Source: Streblospio benedicti (Eukaryota; Annelida; Polychaeta; Spionida; Spionidae). From it: a DNA stretch of 64,000 nt. How positions within the stretch are numbered: the first letter of the stretch is position 1; each line of letters starts with the position of its first letter. Positions 32,510 through 44,860 of the stretch are shown one piece after another. The DNA is taken from the NCBI GenBank assembly GCA_019095985.1, contig CM032666.1, positions 42,313,956-42,377,955 on the forward strand. The letters are read 5' to 3'. A program made the translations under genes and the position numbers. The notes beneath the pieces are model-generated. The model was given only the letters and a program-made list of their open reading frames with translations, did no database searches and was not told the origin of the DNA.

Positions 32510-33160
32510 TCAACAAATATGGGGTTTTAAAAACAAACAAAATATAATGGTGGCCATCTTGGATTTAGATTATGCATCAGTAAAATAGCATACTGTAACG
32601 TAATTCACTTCTCTTTATCATCAAAACATATATTAAGGCATATGGGGTGTTCCATTAAAGAGTAATGGATTCTAATCATTCATACCACGACCAATATTGG
32701 CGGCCATCTTGGATTTAGAGTACTTTCTGCTATCTTAGCATTCTATGATTTATTTTTTATTTATTCTGAATAAAAAAAACAATAATAAAACAAAAAGTTC
32801 ATGCATCTGTTATGCAAGAATCAAAAGTTCGAGACTCAAATGAAATATATCAATATTGGCGGCCATCTTGGATTTGGAGTACGGTACGGTTAATATAGTA
32901 TGTTTTAACCTATTTCACTGTTTTCCTTGGTATAAAAAACAATAGACACCAAATTCGTTGTTATGTGATGCTATAATATAAAGTGATGGGACCATATCAT
33001 ATTTATGACCAATCGTGGCGGCCATGCTTGGATCTCTAAACGCTCAAGGGTGAGAAGGTGACACCCACCTGGTTAGGTAAGCCTGGACCCTATAGACATA
33101 GAATCTGAAGAGAAACAAGTGTATCAAACAAAACCGGGTTCAGTGCCTTGGCATCCAGAC
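32510..33160. repeat. Right terminal inverted repeat with tandem modules
   Basis: Counterpart of 29552-30160. GCCATCTTGGATTT recurs at about 32562, 32703 and 32863, with a variant (GCCATGCTTGGAT) at 33021, a spacing of about 140-160 bp. The copies are diverged from each other more than the outer ends are. Confidence 0.75.
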
Positions 33161-33162
33161 TA

Positions 33163-33683
33163 TAGGCTACGAGAGGGAGGTGTCACACCCCTGTTCATGA
33201 ATGCGAATGGAATTTTTTTCCAATCATTTTGACGTTTTATATTTGAGTGGGTATTAGCTTTTCATTGCTCTCAAAACAAAAAAACTTTCGTGGTTGTAGG
33301 CTTCTATGAGTTTATTATTATTATTTTTTATCAAGCCCCGTCCACAAGGCAACGGCTATAATTATTGCGTGACTGCATATGACACGGCGAATGCAGTGTA
33401 CCAGAAGTCACAACAATCAAAGGCAACTGCATCAATGGATTGATCTTCTTTTGACAGTGGTTTTGAAAAGATATTTAATTATTAGAATTCCAGAAGATGA
33501 ATACCAAGGGATTACAAATAATTCTACCAGATTTTTGTCCCAATTTTCTCTATATTGAGCTTCTTCCAAATCCATCATCCAAAATCTCTGTAACCCATTG
33601 TGTACTTTGTACATTTTCGAATGTGCATGTAACCATTTGATAAATAAGACAAACAAAATAAAAGAAATAAGTCAAATATAATA
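33163..33683. other. Intergenic, no gene seen
   Basis: AT-rich; the frame at 33432-33656 has no recognised domain. Confidence 0.5.
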
Positions 33684-33859
33684 CAGTAGAACCTCTCTAT
33701 TAGCACCACTTGTGGGACCGGCTTAAAGTGGTCTCAATGGAGAGGTGATCCTTATACGGAGGTTCCGATTGCAACCATTTTGAAGGATTGGGACTGAGAG
33801 AAGTGGTCTATTTGTAGAGGTTCTCATCATGGAGGTGGTATTAATTGGATGTTCTACCG
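33684..33859. mobile_element. 176-bp MITE with CAGTAGAAC ends (Tc1/pogo-like), copy 1
   Basis: TA-flanked; left end CAGTAGAACCTCTCTATTA, right end (inverted) CGGTAGAACATCCAATTA. The interior has ordered GGTC-TC-AT-GAGAGGT blocks also found at 56570-56746. TA targets and CAGT ends suit Tc1/mariner-pogo families. Confidence 0.7.
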
Positions 33860-33861
33860 TA

Positions 33862-36203
33862 TCTGTATTGAATGTATTATGTAATGATGTTTTTGCTATT
33901 GATGAAAAGGTAAGGAGTAGTATTTCCAAACTTGTTTCTTGCTAACACAGATGAAATATCATAAATTATTTGTTTCTTCACTATAAAAGCTTGACAATAT
34001 GGGGCATGAAAATAATGTCTTTTTGAAAATGGTTGATGATCATGGATGGGTTGACTAAGATCAATCATTTATACACTTAAGAATGCTGATGGTTTTGCAA
34101 TTAGGGTGACAACATTGTATTTTAATGTATGTCATGTGCTCATATCTAAAAATAGATTGTAGGCGATCAAACCTTCAGAATTTACACTTCAATGTGTCCA
34201 AGGCCAATATAATGACCTTGACATTAATAAATCTCATTATTAGCTGCATGTGTCAATGAACCATGGTGGTATACAATAAGAATATTATAGACGCGTTATT
34301 ATGTATAATGTGTTTAAAAAATCAAAATAACCTTACACTGAAATCATGTTCGCAGCATTCACATTGTCAAAACTTTTATGCATTTTGTATGTCATCGATA
34401 GTGGCCAATGTCCATGCTAAACAATGACTGTCATTTTAAAAGTTATAGATACAATCGAATTCTCCATAGAGAAAAACATAGCATTTGATTCTTGAGTCAT
34501 CCAAATCTACCCCAGTACGCCTATTCTTTAACAACATGTTTTGCAACGCTGAAATGGCTGCCATATCTGCCATATTGAAAATTGGCAGCCATATTGAAAA
34601 TTCTAACTGATTCTAATAAAATGTTTTTAACAAACACAGTCACTGTGAAAATGTTGTTATGTCAATTCTGCTGTTTGCATGTAGAATAAAAAAATACCAC
34701 TCATTTGCTACACTGAAAGCTTCGAAAATGGGGAAATGAATATGAGGTATTTTTTAAATAAAAAGAAAAGACCAATGTGCATTAAGAAAATGGTTCATAG
34801 CAAGCATTGTTGCATAAAAATAATGATAATAGATTTGCAATTAAGTTCATAAGCATAATAGTCTCATAAAGTGTTAAGTATCATATCTAAAAACGAAACG
34901 ATAGAAGGTCATACCTTGATATTTTACAATTTTATTATTTCAAGGTCGAATATAATGACCTTGATCTCAATAAAATCCATTGATATTTTGGATGCAGTTG
35001 AATCTATCAATTTTTTTATAATTATATGCAATTAGCTCATTCGAAAACAATTGATAAAACACTATTATGTAATTTCCAGAAGTTGTGGCGGCCATTTTTA
35101 AATGGCTAAAGAAATGTATTTTGACACATTTCCAAACATCATAACTAGTGATTCCTAGTGGACCATACTAAACTACACGCAAAAAATTGGGTTAGAAATA
35201 GCTATACCGATGCAATGTGTTACTCCTATTTTAAGTGGGTGTCTTAATAATAACCACTGCTCTAATAATAATATCATTTACTTTGTGCATTTGTCTTAGA
35301 ATAGTGTTGTTAAATGCACTTAATATAATAATGAGGTAGTCTCTCCATTATTTACACAATTCTATAGTTCTACCAGTATCCAGTAATCCAATTACTTTCT
35401 CTGGATATTTTTTGTAAAAAAATAAACTCTAATGTTTGGCAATATGGAGACCAGAATATCTTGAACAACCTTTATTTCTTTGCATCCATTTACACCCGCG
35501 GAAATATGACAGGTTGATAGGTTTGCACTGAGTGTTATTGTATCCGGCATGCAAAACCCTCATCGCTTATCAAGGAAAAACAGTGCTAAAGATAGTATAA
35601 CTAAGGTGAAATACTTTGGAATTTCACAATCCATTATCGATTATACTGTGTATGATTAATAATTTTGTTCATACAAATTGAGAATGAATTATAAAATTCT
35701 ACATATAACAGCCTATACTTTAATCTACATACATATACGTACATGTAGCATTTAAATGTATGAAATTCGAAAATAACAGAAACGTTTTACAATCATTTTC
35801 CATTGGTTGAATTTGAAGTCTGAAATGTTACACAATCTTCTCCACATTTGGCCACACTATCGTCAATTGACTAATTACAATAAATAATTACTCTTGCTTA
35901 AGCATAGTACAGTAGGATGGATATGGCAAAAGGAAATATACATGATAAAATATTAAAGGCCCACTTAAACATTATCTATGTGTTATAAAATTTCACATAG
36001 TGTTGTCAACTATAACAGCCCGCAAGCTATATAAAACTAAACTATGCCCGTCTGTTTCAATCAGCTTGTGTATTCATGTATCGTTATTATATCCTTTACG
36101 CACAGTAAAAGAGAAGTAAGAGAGGTGCACTGGCAGAGGCAGGGTGTATGGATGGGCTGCCTGCCCGCACCCATCGTTTGACCAGGTTCCAGAATACATG
36201 TAG
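33862..36203. other. Non-coding, with a diverged 740-bp direct repeat
   Basis: No supported gene. The blocks TTTGCAATTA...CATATCTAAAAA...AATATAATGACCTTGA at 34093-34225 recur in order at about 34830-34970, so an old tandem duplication or two copies of one repeat are present. Several ATGGC(T/G)GCCA cores occur at 34552-34595 and 35090. Confidence 0.5.
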
Positions 36204-36209
36204 TTTATT
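36204..36209 (-). terminator. Polyadenylation signal of the membrane-protein gene
   Basis: TTTATT on the plus strand gives AATAAA on the minus strand, about 103 bp beyond the stop codon at 36312. Confidence 0.45.
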
Positions 36210-36311
36210 CACTGGTTGTTTATGTGTCGCCTTCATGTTTACTAGCCCAAACCACCGTTCCAAATCATCATGTATCTGCCACTGACATAAAAAAAAAACA
36301 TTCACAAAACG

Positions 36312-38165
36312 TCATCGTAGTGATGGGGTGGTCCTGTAACAAGTCTTGCCTTTCCCTTCTCTGTTACGATACCCAGTAGGAATAGCTGTGACAGAACAGC
36401 TTTGTTTTGCAACCGCAAATGACGCTGTTACACTTCCCAAACTTGTAGAACTTATACAGCTTGAAACTACAGCAGCGCTCTCACGTCTGCCTATAGTACA
36501 CTCGTCGTCCAGATAAAATACTGGCCTACTGCGTCCAGGCGCCATTTTACCTGATTTTAACGTGTGTCTCAACCTATCCCTCCACGTTCGATTATCCGTG
36601 CCCCACAGATGCGCATTATGCTCCTGAAGACTGAGATTTCTCTTAATCGACAATGGTTCGAATTTAGAATCACTCTTAATTCTCAGCGATCCACTATTTC
36701 CAGCAGCTCTTATCACTGGATCGTCGTTTTCTAGCAGCATTACCTCTCTGCCTAGTTCTTCTAGAACGGGATCTGGAGGCGCTTCAATGGAATAGCGTCG
36801 AAGGATCTGCGAGAATCGACTTCTTCGAGAGTAAGTCAGCGAGTGCGGGCATGGTGTCAGAGGCTCATTTATGATCTTCTTCTTGAAATATCTGTAAATA
36901 GACACAATCAAATCAATGCACCAGAGAGCTTTTGTTTTCTCACAGAATATTTATTTTCAAGCTGCCAGTCCATTAATTCTCACATCGTAGTGGTATGGCG
37001 TCAAGCTGAGCTCACAATGCTCATCACTCACACACTCTTTCAAACCAATAACTTATACCAAATCAACGTGTAGGTGCCACGGAGCAGTGTGCACCTCCTG
37101 TTTAGGGATGAGTTTGCTCAGCACCCACCAACAGACAGTGAATCGCCACCTCGTGGTGTTTGACCAATATAGGCTGTGAAAGTAGCAACAAAAAAGCTCA
37201 GTGCTTTTTGGTATACTGTATTGTATACCTAAATTAATGTAGCATTTTACATTTTCAACCAAAATTAAACAAAGAATTAATCAAATAACAGTACCCATAC
37301 GAATTTGACAACACTGTGTGATAAAAACGTACCCTTTGCAAAAAAGCACTCCAACACAGTTGATTGTAAGAAGGATAAATGCACCAACACTCGCAATGAA
37401 TAGCAAAGAAGCTGAAAGTGATAAGCCTGTCAGTTAGAGCACATTCAATGCAACACACATTGTATCGAGTTACAGCGTGAGAAATTGTTTGAGTTTTAAA
37501 CAAAAAGAATTGAACTTTTTTCAGAGCAACTTATCACGTTATTGTTTGTCATTCTGATGGGCCAATATTAACATGTACAGAACCTGAATGAAGGAACGAA
37601 CGAACGAACGATGAACGAACGAACGAACGAAAAGAAAACACGAATACTACTTTCGATACACTACTCTAATACCTTAAGATAATCACACCTATATGTATGC
37701 CATTAGAAATGAATATTAACCATTCTGCAGCAGATATTTCTCATGCAGAGAGAGGCGAGTCTCCTCGCTGACAATGAGCGCCGACCGTCGCTGCACGGTG
37801 CTGGGCGGGGGAGGAGGCGGGGTCGCTCGCGGCCGAGCCGTGGTCGTGTCCACCCAGCCCCAGACCTCCGTCTGACGGGGCCGCTTCGTGAACGTAATGT
37901 TACCTTGAAAGAGCGAACCGAGCGGAGCTTGTTTATTAAGGGGGTTTTTGATGGAAGAAAAGGACGCTATATCAACGTTCTCGTCTCTTCTGTAGCGGCC
38001 GTGGCGTTGGCGTCTTGTCCCTTGATCCAATGTTCCACCGTGATGAGCACCAGACGACTTCCGGCTTTCACGTAATTTCCGTTTTGCCGGCGGTGAAAGC
38101 TTGGCACGCGCGTTTCTTCTCAATAAATGCAACTGATATCCGAGATGCGAATGTAAGACATCCAT
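36312..38165 (-). CDS. Probable single-pass membrane protein, three exons seen (unrecognised)
   Basis: Exons 38165-37721, 37411-37333 and 36891-36312 (minus strand) join in phase: AAT G|CT TCT TTG and AAA GG|A TAT TTC, all GT-AG. The product has about 367 residues: a basic, Pro-rich N-terminal 148 (RATPPPPPPS), one hydrophobic segment of about 23 residues (SLLFIASVGAFILLTINCVG) coded almost exactly by the 79-nt middle exon, then a basic stop-transfer FCKGYFKKK and a 190-residue cytosolic tail. NAS just before the helix could be glycosylated. No signal peptide follows the Met at 38165, and the frame is open further upstream, so the real start may lie in an earlier exon. No family was recognised. 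Confidence 0.65.
37064..37157 (-). repeat. tRNA-derived SINE, partial copy
   Basis: It matches the middle of the SINE at 45372-45526 (GTAGGT-CCACGGA-CAGTG, then TTTGCTCA-CACCCA), same strand. It lies in the first visible intron side of the minus-strand membrane-protein gene. Confidence 0.6.
37587..37631. repeat. (GAAC)n tetranucleotide microsatellite
   Basis: About eleven GAAC units with one GATGAAC interruption, in the intron between the first two exons of the membrane-protein gene. Confidence 0.9.
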
Positions 38166-40423
38166 AATAAAGGTCGTTGTTGTTAAATGGTAGGGTGGCT
38201 GTATTTTTGGTCACTGAAAGTCCATATGCTATTATGACCAGTCAATTACAGTGTAGACTTTTGATATAGATGTGAAACGATGCTCTTACATATCTAAGCA
38301 ATTCGTTGCGTAAACTTTATTCCTCTCTATTGACGGAATCACATTCCACATGCAATTATTTCCAAATCAAATCACGATACGTTTCAATTGCTTGTAATAT
38401 GCGCCCAAACAAATTTATATAAAAAACAATTGTTCCCAATGTTCTTAGCTCACCAGGTTATATAATTCATTGTGACAGAGTAATATGTCAAACATGACCT
38501 ATTACAACACAAGCCCAGATGTACAATGTACCCACAATTACATAAGGCTACATGAATTTGCACTGAACCTATTTTTTAGCTCAACGTTACTATGCTATCC
38601 ATATTTACAGCTGGTATAAAAACCATTTATTATTAGTTCAACTTCATTTTAGCTATTTGTAATTTCTGCAAGTGTATCCAGCTATCATTCAGTTTCATGT
38701 GAAATTCAAGTTATGTGTTATAGTGCTTTGAGTTAATAAAAAATTGTAAAATGTTGAAATATAAATATTCTGCAAATTTTTCTACAGCAAATATATCCAC
38801 ACACTGTTATTCAATACCAGGTACTAAAAAATTCATACAATAGTTCATACTATACTAAAACATGTGAGCTATCATCCCATAAATCCTGATTGCATTTTAT
38901 CACAATCGTAAATACTCCTAATGTGCTAGAGGGCCACAAATGTTGTATCCCAGGTTTTACACAATAGCATTGCAGTTGAGTAAAATCCATGCGAAATAAT
39001 GGCCTGCATTCCTTCTCATTCCTCGATTTACAAATCGATTCAACAACTTACAATTCTTCTATTGAGTTTCCACTAATTTGCTCTCGCTTGTAGGCAAAGG
39101 CCTATTATGTCTGTTGAGAATAGTAACATATTTTAGGTTTTAATCTATTATTTTTTGCATCACAATCTGCGTTGCTTAAACATATCCAAACATATAGCGC
39201 TTTGAACAAATTACCGGCATATGGGCAATTATCACATATCAATCCTCATGTAGAACATCACATCGAACCAAAATAGGTCTAAGCAGTATCAGATACAGAC
39301 ATATAATAGAATCCGTAGAGTTAGCTTGTGTTTCCTGTTCAATGGAAGTATAATCAGAAGCCAAATAAACCCACTTTGAGGTCTGCTGTGGCACGTGCAA
39401 GTAACGTTGGTTAATTGCTAGTAAACTGCCTCTCGGCTTGTGACCGAGCAAAGACAGAATCCGCGCGCATAGACTGTAATGATTCCTCCATATTTAGACG
39501 GTGTCGTGAGGTTGTTCTGAGTGCACGGAATAAATCAAACTCTCGTCTGCGTTCTTGACGGTAATGACTGTACCATTCTGACCATTATAACTAGGTTATA
39601 TTTGAACATATTGGATAGCAATGTTACTCCGTGTGTTGCGTGTACACCAAAACATGATTTTTCTCCCCTGTAATCAAATAAGGAGCATCGACATTAGGAA
39701 ACAACGAGTCGATACAGATATAGTCACGCGACCATTTCTTAGGGGAAAGATGACGTAGTGTGACAAATGGGTGCCTGCATACAATTTTTAATTTCTTGAT
39801 TGTGCATGAAACTTCTGAAAAAGTATACACTTACTAGTCCACCTCTACGCCCCAGTCTCACAGCCCCCCACCCCCACTCGCCCATTACCAATCAAGTAGT
39901 GCTCAGTGCTCATTCTGTATGTCTAAATCCGTTCAAAGGAAATTGAGCCATTAACACAGATTGTGCATGTTTAAGTGCCAATGCAAGTTACATAGAAATA
40001 AGTCATGCAGAAGAAATTCTTTCCTGTTCAGCATTGTTAACTCACTTCTCATAAACAGTTTGTCAATCAATTACAATTTGAACTTGTATTAATTTGCTGC
40101 ACCAAACGTTGGTGTGATGCATATAAGAACACACATTGATAGTGCAATGGATGCATGTTTACTCAGGAAAAGAACCCATAGAAGATAAAGAGGATCATAG
40201 TGCAGCCCAGGAATTACACAGGATGTTGTTTAGTGGGTTTGTTAGGTTTCGCGTCGTCAGAGCTGAATCACGTCACAGAGTTTCATGAACCATTTTCTAT
40301 CTCTAAAAGTCATAAACATCATTTCACTTGTGATTACCATATTAATACTCTTTCAGTTCTCTATATCAGCCGCGTTCCCACCACTACATTGTCATAAGTG
40401 AAGACAATCTTCCGTTTTACTAT
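38166..40423. other. Intergenic, no gene seen
   Basis: Frames at 39239-39451 and 39624-39830 (minus) have no recognised domain or splice support. This stretch may hold upstream exons or the promoter of the gene at 36312-38165. Confidence 0.5.
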
Positions 40424-40512
40424 AATAATGACCACAAGGGAATCGAACTCATAACCCAGTGGTTGGTATACCTGGATGATACCATCCTACCAAGCAGCGA
40501 GTTATGTCAGCA
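40424..40512 (-). repeat. tRNA-like sequence, probable SINE head
   Basis: On the minus strand, a D-arm-like TTGGTAGGATGGTATC and a B-box GAGTTCGATTCCC are about 45 nt apart. Stems are imperfect, so a SINE or tRNA pseudogene is more likely than a working tRNA. Confidence 0.5.
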
Positions 40513-41051
40513 TAGTGGGTGTGAAATGCTTGCTATTGGAAACTGAGAGGGAGCATACGAATTGAATAAATGAAGAGGGTACTGTTGTACAGCAGAAGAT
40601 CTTAATAACAAAATCTCAATAACAACCACCCAGTGTAGTGTCTGGCCTCAAGTGGTTTTAAGAAAGAGCGGCGTAAAATATGTTTTTGCAAATCAAATAA
40701 GGGTGTATTTTCAACACAATTCAAAGAAATATATCCTGATATTAAATGAGTACAAGAATCTATGATATAATATGGGTGAAACTAGAAACTGTTTTTCCTT
40801 AACACCCGTATAGAACCCATATAGATGGCAATCATCTTCATTTCTTTTCCACATCAGATCATATGTGGATCTCATGCTCACCGGACATTTCTATCGAAAG
40901 ATATGCTATAGGTCGCTGACATCCATTTGATTGCTTTAGAGTTCTAAAATAGATTGGTTTTTATGAAAAAAGTGCAGTCCGTGCGATATTTGATGTGACA
41001 AGAAGAAATATGTTTCCATTTGGACTTAATTCATAGATTCATTTATTAATG

Positions 41052-41091
41052 CAGCAGCAGCAGCTGCAGCAGCAGCAGCAGCTGCTGCTGC
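41052..41091. repeat. CAG/CTG trinucleotide repeat forming a palindrome
   Basis: Four GCA, a GCT, five GCA, then four GCT units. The junction of (GCA)5 and (GCT)4 is a near-perfect inverted repeat. No long coding frame uses it. Confidence 0.9.
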
Positions 41092-41272
41092 TCACATTCT
41101 TCTAAACTCGGTACAATTACAAATTTCTTAATGACTGATATTGTTTATACTTCGGCTTTGCTGATTGGCCAGGTTTACTCTCCAATAAAGAAGAAAAATG
41201 TGCGCAAGTTTTTCCAGAAACGGTAGGCCTACATTAGAGTTAGAGCTTTTTATCAATGGTACAAGATTCACT

Positions 41273-41431
41273 GGCATATCCAGGATTTTGAAGGGGGTTT
41301 GGGAGCACGTAATGGGTTTCATGGGTTTCGTACGTGCGATCGATGACAGACATGCCAAAAGCCCTATGAAAATGGTGTATTTTGGTGGAAAGTGGGGGGG
41401 GGGCGCCCATACGCCCACCCCTGGATTTGCC
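41273..41431 (+). mobile_element. Short inverted-repeat element GGCA-type, copy 2
   Basis: The ends GGCATATCCAGG and, inverted, GGCAAATCCAGG mark a unit of 159 bp with a G12 tract near its right end. The interior aligns with the reverse complement of 12962-13123. Confidence 0.65.
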
Positions 41432-44041
41432 TATGAGATTCCACGCTGTTGCTGGTGTGTTATATATTTACCTAGAATCCATGATTTGAACAGTTGTTAT
41501 AAGTTTTCTTCTTACTGTGCCTTACTCTACCAAGCCAGATGTCAAGCGTGCAGGATCCATGTAGAACTATCACAATGGAGCGAGTGTCAATAAAGCACGT
41601 AGCTGTGAAGACTAGATGAGGGCCACAAAGGTCGTGTGTTAATTGAATTACAAATGTGAATGGTGGCCTCAAATATAGACTTGTTAAACAAAAGAGTGTG
41701 CTACTCACACAGGCATCGATAATTATCAGGCGATACCATGTTGAATATGGCCTTCGTATTATTGACTTGATTGTTTCAATAGTTTATAGCAAATTGATGA
41801 GAAAATACTTTCGTTTCATATATCCATTGCTAAGGTCTCCCATAGGCCTAAACCATACATCGTTTGAGGAGCACCGAACATTTGGAAGATTCCCTCACAT
41901 CATGGTTGATATAAAATCACGAGACGTTACCTACATATCATACTGACAAAACACCAGAAAATAGTTTCCATGTGTTTTTCCTGCCACGTGATTGAATTCT
42001 ATACGATGTACTCGTCGACTGAGAATGATGTTCGCCTGCTTATTAAATTCCACAGAATTATGCTCACAAACTTCGCAATTGCTTTTCATAGCTGGTAAAT
42101 TGCACTCGGTAAAACGGCATATTGTGCTCGCTGCCATTTGATTGACTCTGTGAGCTAAAGGGCCATTTGTTAAACAAAACCTCCATGTTCGTGATTGTAG
42201 CTTACTTCTCAGTAACGCATATGCACGCCTTGGTCCTTATGGAATATGGACCAGTACGGTCAAAGTCCTAACCCTGATCACGGGGACCATGGAACTGGTA
42301 ATGAAAGTAAATAATAGCACATGGGGCCTACCTGCAGGCCATGGCAGTGATAAACTTGGCATACAAATTACCCAGTTCCTTTTTTTGTACATCACATATA
42401 TGAGAATCATTTATGACTGTCTAATTCAGTATAATAGAACCTCGGTAAGAAGACGCCTAACTAAACCGACACATCACAATAAGGAAGAAAATTTCAATCT
42501 TATTTCCCATGGACTATGTATTGTAAACCATTGGGAACATCTGCCAAATCGGGACGCACTTTCGTACTCAAATTGGGAGCTTTTTATGTAGTTAAATCTT
42601 ATTGTAAATAATGCACAAAATCTGAAGAAAAAAATACCAACTGAATATGTTGACCTAAATCTTCTAGAATGAGGGGGCAGACAACTCGTGCAACGACTCA
42701 CAGACAATATGGCATATCTAGGCCATATTGATTAAGGGGTATGCTCACTCAATTTTGACCATTTACATTTATTCAGGGAATGTGTAATATACAGCCGTAC
42801 CGCCATATATACCAGTTGAGGGTAGCTAATAAATTGCCCTGCAGTATTGTGGCCAGAACAAAATCTAGTATGATTACTTGACAAAAATGTCCACAAAAAT
42901 TTCAGTACCCAAATAAATAAAAAAACATATTGAGTCAAAACAAACAAGACTCCATCTACTAACATTTATCTATTTCGCATCTCCCCTAAATATGTTTATT
43001 TTGGATGTCTACAAAAAGTTATTTACGTAAACTTGAAGCGTGAATGCAGTTTACTGCCAATGTCTCGTATTATCAGGTCAGGTCAGGTAATAAAAATTTA
43101 AAATGATATAAAAATATGGGTATAAAATTTACGAGATTGGAAGGGAGGATCGATTTAGGTAACTATGACTAGGTGAAGACTCTTTTTAAAATTTAAAATC
43201 AGTATGTTTTCTCTACTTTTTATATAAGTACTTCAACTTTTTGCTTCTTGATCCACAAAAATCATAATTAAAATATTTGTGTTAGAAAATGAAATTTATA
43301 CGCCAAGTCCACAAGTTATTCTTCATTTGGGTACATAAACTTTTTTACATATGCCTATTAAGAAAAGAGCAAAGTTCACTGCACTTACCCCTTAAGATAT
43401 TTTGCTAATGTTCGTGTATTATAGTGTTGTTTTCCCAACGTTGTATCCAATATCATGCATTTTCATGATACTATCAAAGAAGACAGTGAATTCTAAGCTG
43501 GGCGTTCACGTGAAACCTGCCAAGTTTTATTTTTTGGTTACAGTTGGCTTCAACTCATAGTGAAACCAGAGTTTTCAGCTTTTATTTTCTTAACAAAGTC
43601 CATGCCTAATAACATAGACGTTTTTATTAAGGTAGGGGTACACAGGCCAGTTTTTGTTACATCACTTTATACCAGCTGCGGCATAAGGTTGCGCTGAAGG
43701 GCATCTTTTACATAAGCTCTCCTACTAAGCAATTGAAAAAACAAACAAAACAAACAAAACAAAACACAACAGCCATCTGTTTTCTCTACGTCATTCTGTT
43801 AAAGCATTGATTTGATTTAATCTGGGGATAGTGATAAGAAAATAAAAATAGCGACTTTCGCAATTTCTTTACCTTCACTTACTGTCACCAATAATATGGA
43901 TTATGATGGATTATTTCCCTACATACTAAACAGCAAAACAGCACATAATGATGTAATAAAAATGTTTATTTTTCTACGAATTACATAAGCAGCCTAAATG
44001 GGAAAACAGCGCCGTAGTGGTACGCGGCCTGAAGGCCGCTG
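41432..44041. other. Intergenic, no gene seen
   Basis: AT-rich, with only short frames lacking any recognised domain. A GGTCA repeat (TCAGGTCAGGTCAGG) is at 43074-43088. Confidence 0.5.
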
Positions 44042-44860
44042 TTACAGGCCACGTCCCACTAGTTTCTGCGTATGGTCGACGCATAAATTCTAGGAATTTC
44101 CAGGCAAATTTTTTATACGTCGAGCATCTGCTGATAGACAACCCCTTTTGGCATTAATTGATTTCCCCCCAGCGCATAGTCAACTCAAAGCCGGCGCAAG
44201 GCTGGCGCAAAACCGCCGTAAGAAAAGCAGACAGTCAACGCAAGGTCAGTGTAACCCCGACGCACAACCGATGCACAAAAAAGTCTCCCTTTCTTGTTGC
44301 TAATCATCCGCCAAACATACGCAGTTATGCGCCAAATGGACGTTACCCGCTGAACATACGTCTACAATACGTTGAACACCTGCTGAATTTACGCCATCGT
44401 ACGCTCAAGGTGCGCCAAGCTTATGGCAAGGTATTCATCTGCTGAGCATCTACATACAGCATACACGGCAGATGCTCAGCGTATGTGTAGCGTATGCTCG
44501 GCGTTTTCAGGACGTACGCCCCACGTAAAAAATCAATGGACTATCGTTTGGCGTATATCGTTTATCGATGTTTTAGCAGCCCTAGATGTTTTGAGCAGCC
44601 CAAGGCGCTCAAACCAGATCGAAGGGAAGGTCTGTTGTGGAGACTAAAGAGCGGGAGCCGACCGATAATTTTCCTAGAAATATATTGGCGGCGTACTGGT
44701 AGCAACCATCACACGTACATCACACGCGCCAAAGGAACACTGGGTCGGCGTAGCCAGCAGATGTTTAGCAAAGATGAAAAAAAAATCTGGTATGCGACCA
44801 ATTTTTTTCAGCTGGGTGTAAGTTCCCAGTGCGCCGGAACCAGTGGGACGCGGCTTTTAT
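44042..44860. mobile_element. 0.8-kb non-autonomous element with CpG-rich short-period interior
   Basis: Left end TTACAGGCCACGTCCCACTAG matches, inverted, the right end (ATAAAAGCCGCGTCCCACTGG from 44860). Inside, ACGC, GCGTA, CGCTGA and CGCCAA words recur at roughly 10-12 bp spacing (about 44170-44560), giving local CpG richness unlike the AT-rich flanks. Open frames inside (for example 44158-44445) follow the repeat and show no domain. The superfamily and target duplication are not resolved. Confidence 0.6.

Larger units (their letters stand above)
29552..33160 (-). mobile_element. 3.6-kb DNA transposon with long modular inverted ends and a CXC-protein gene
   Basis: The outer ends GTCCTGATGCCAA (29552) and, from the right, GTCTGGATGCCAA (33160) are inverted, and TA flanks both (29550-29551, 33161-33162). 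Further in, blocks such as TATAGGGTCCAGGCTTAC, CCAGGTGGGTGTCACC and TCTCACCCTT match in inverted orientation at 29631-29690 and 33040-33095. The minus-strand interior codes for a large uncharacterised protein, in pieces. The copy is internally deleted and carries stops, so it is not autonomous. The TA target and long ends fit a cut-and-paste element, but I recognise no known transposase in what remains. Confidence 0.75.
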
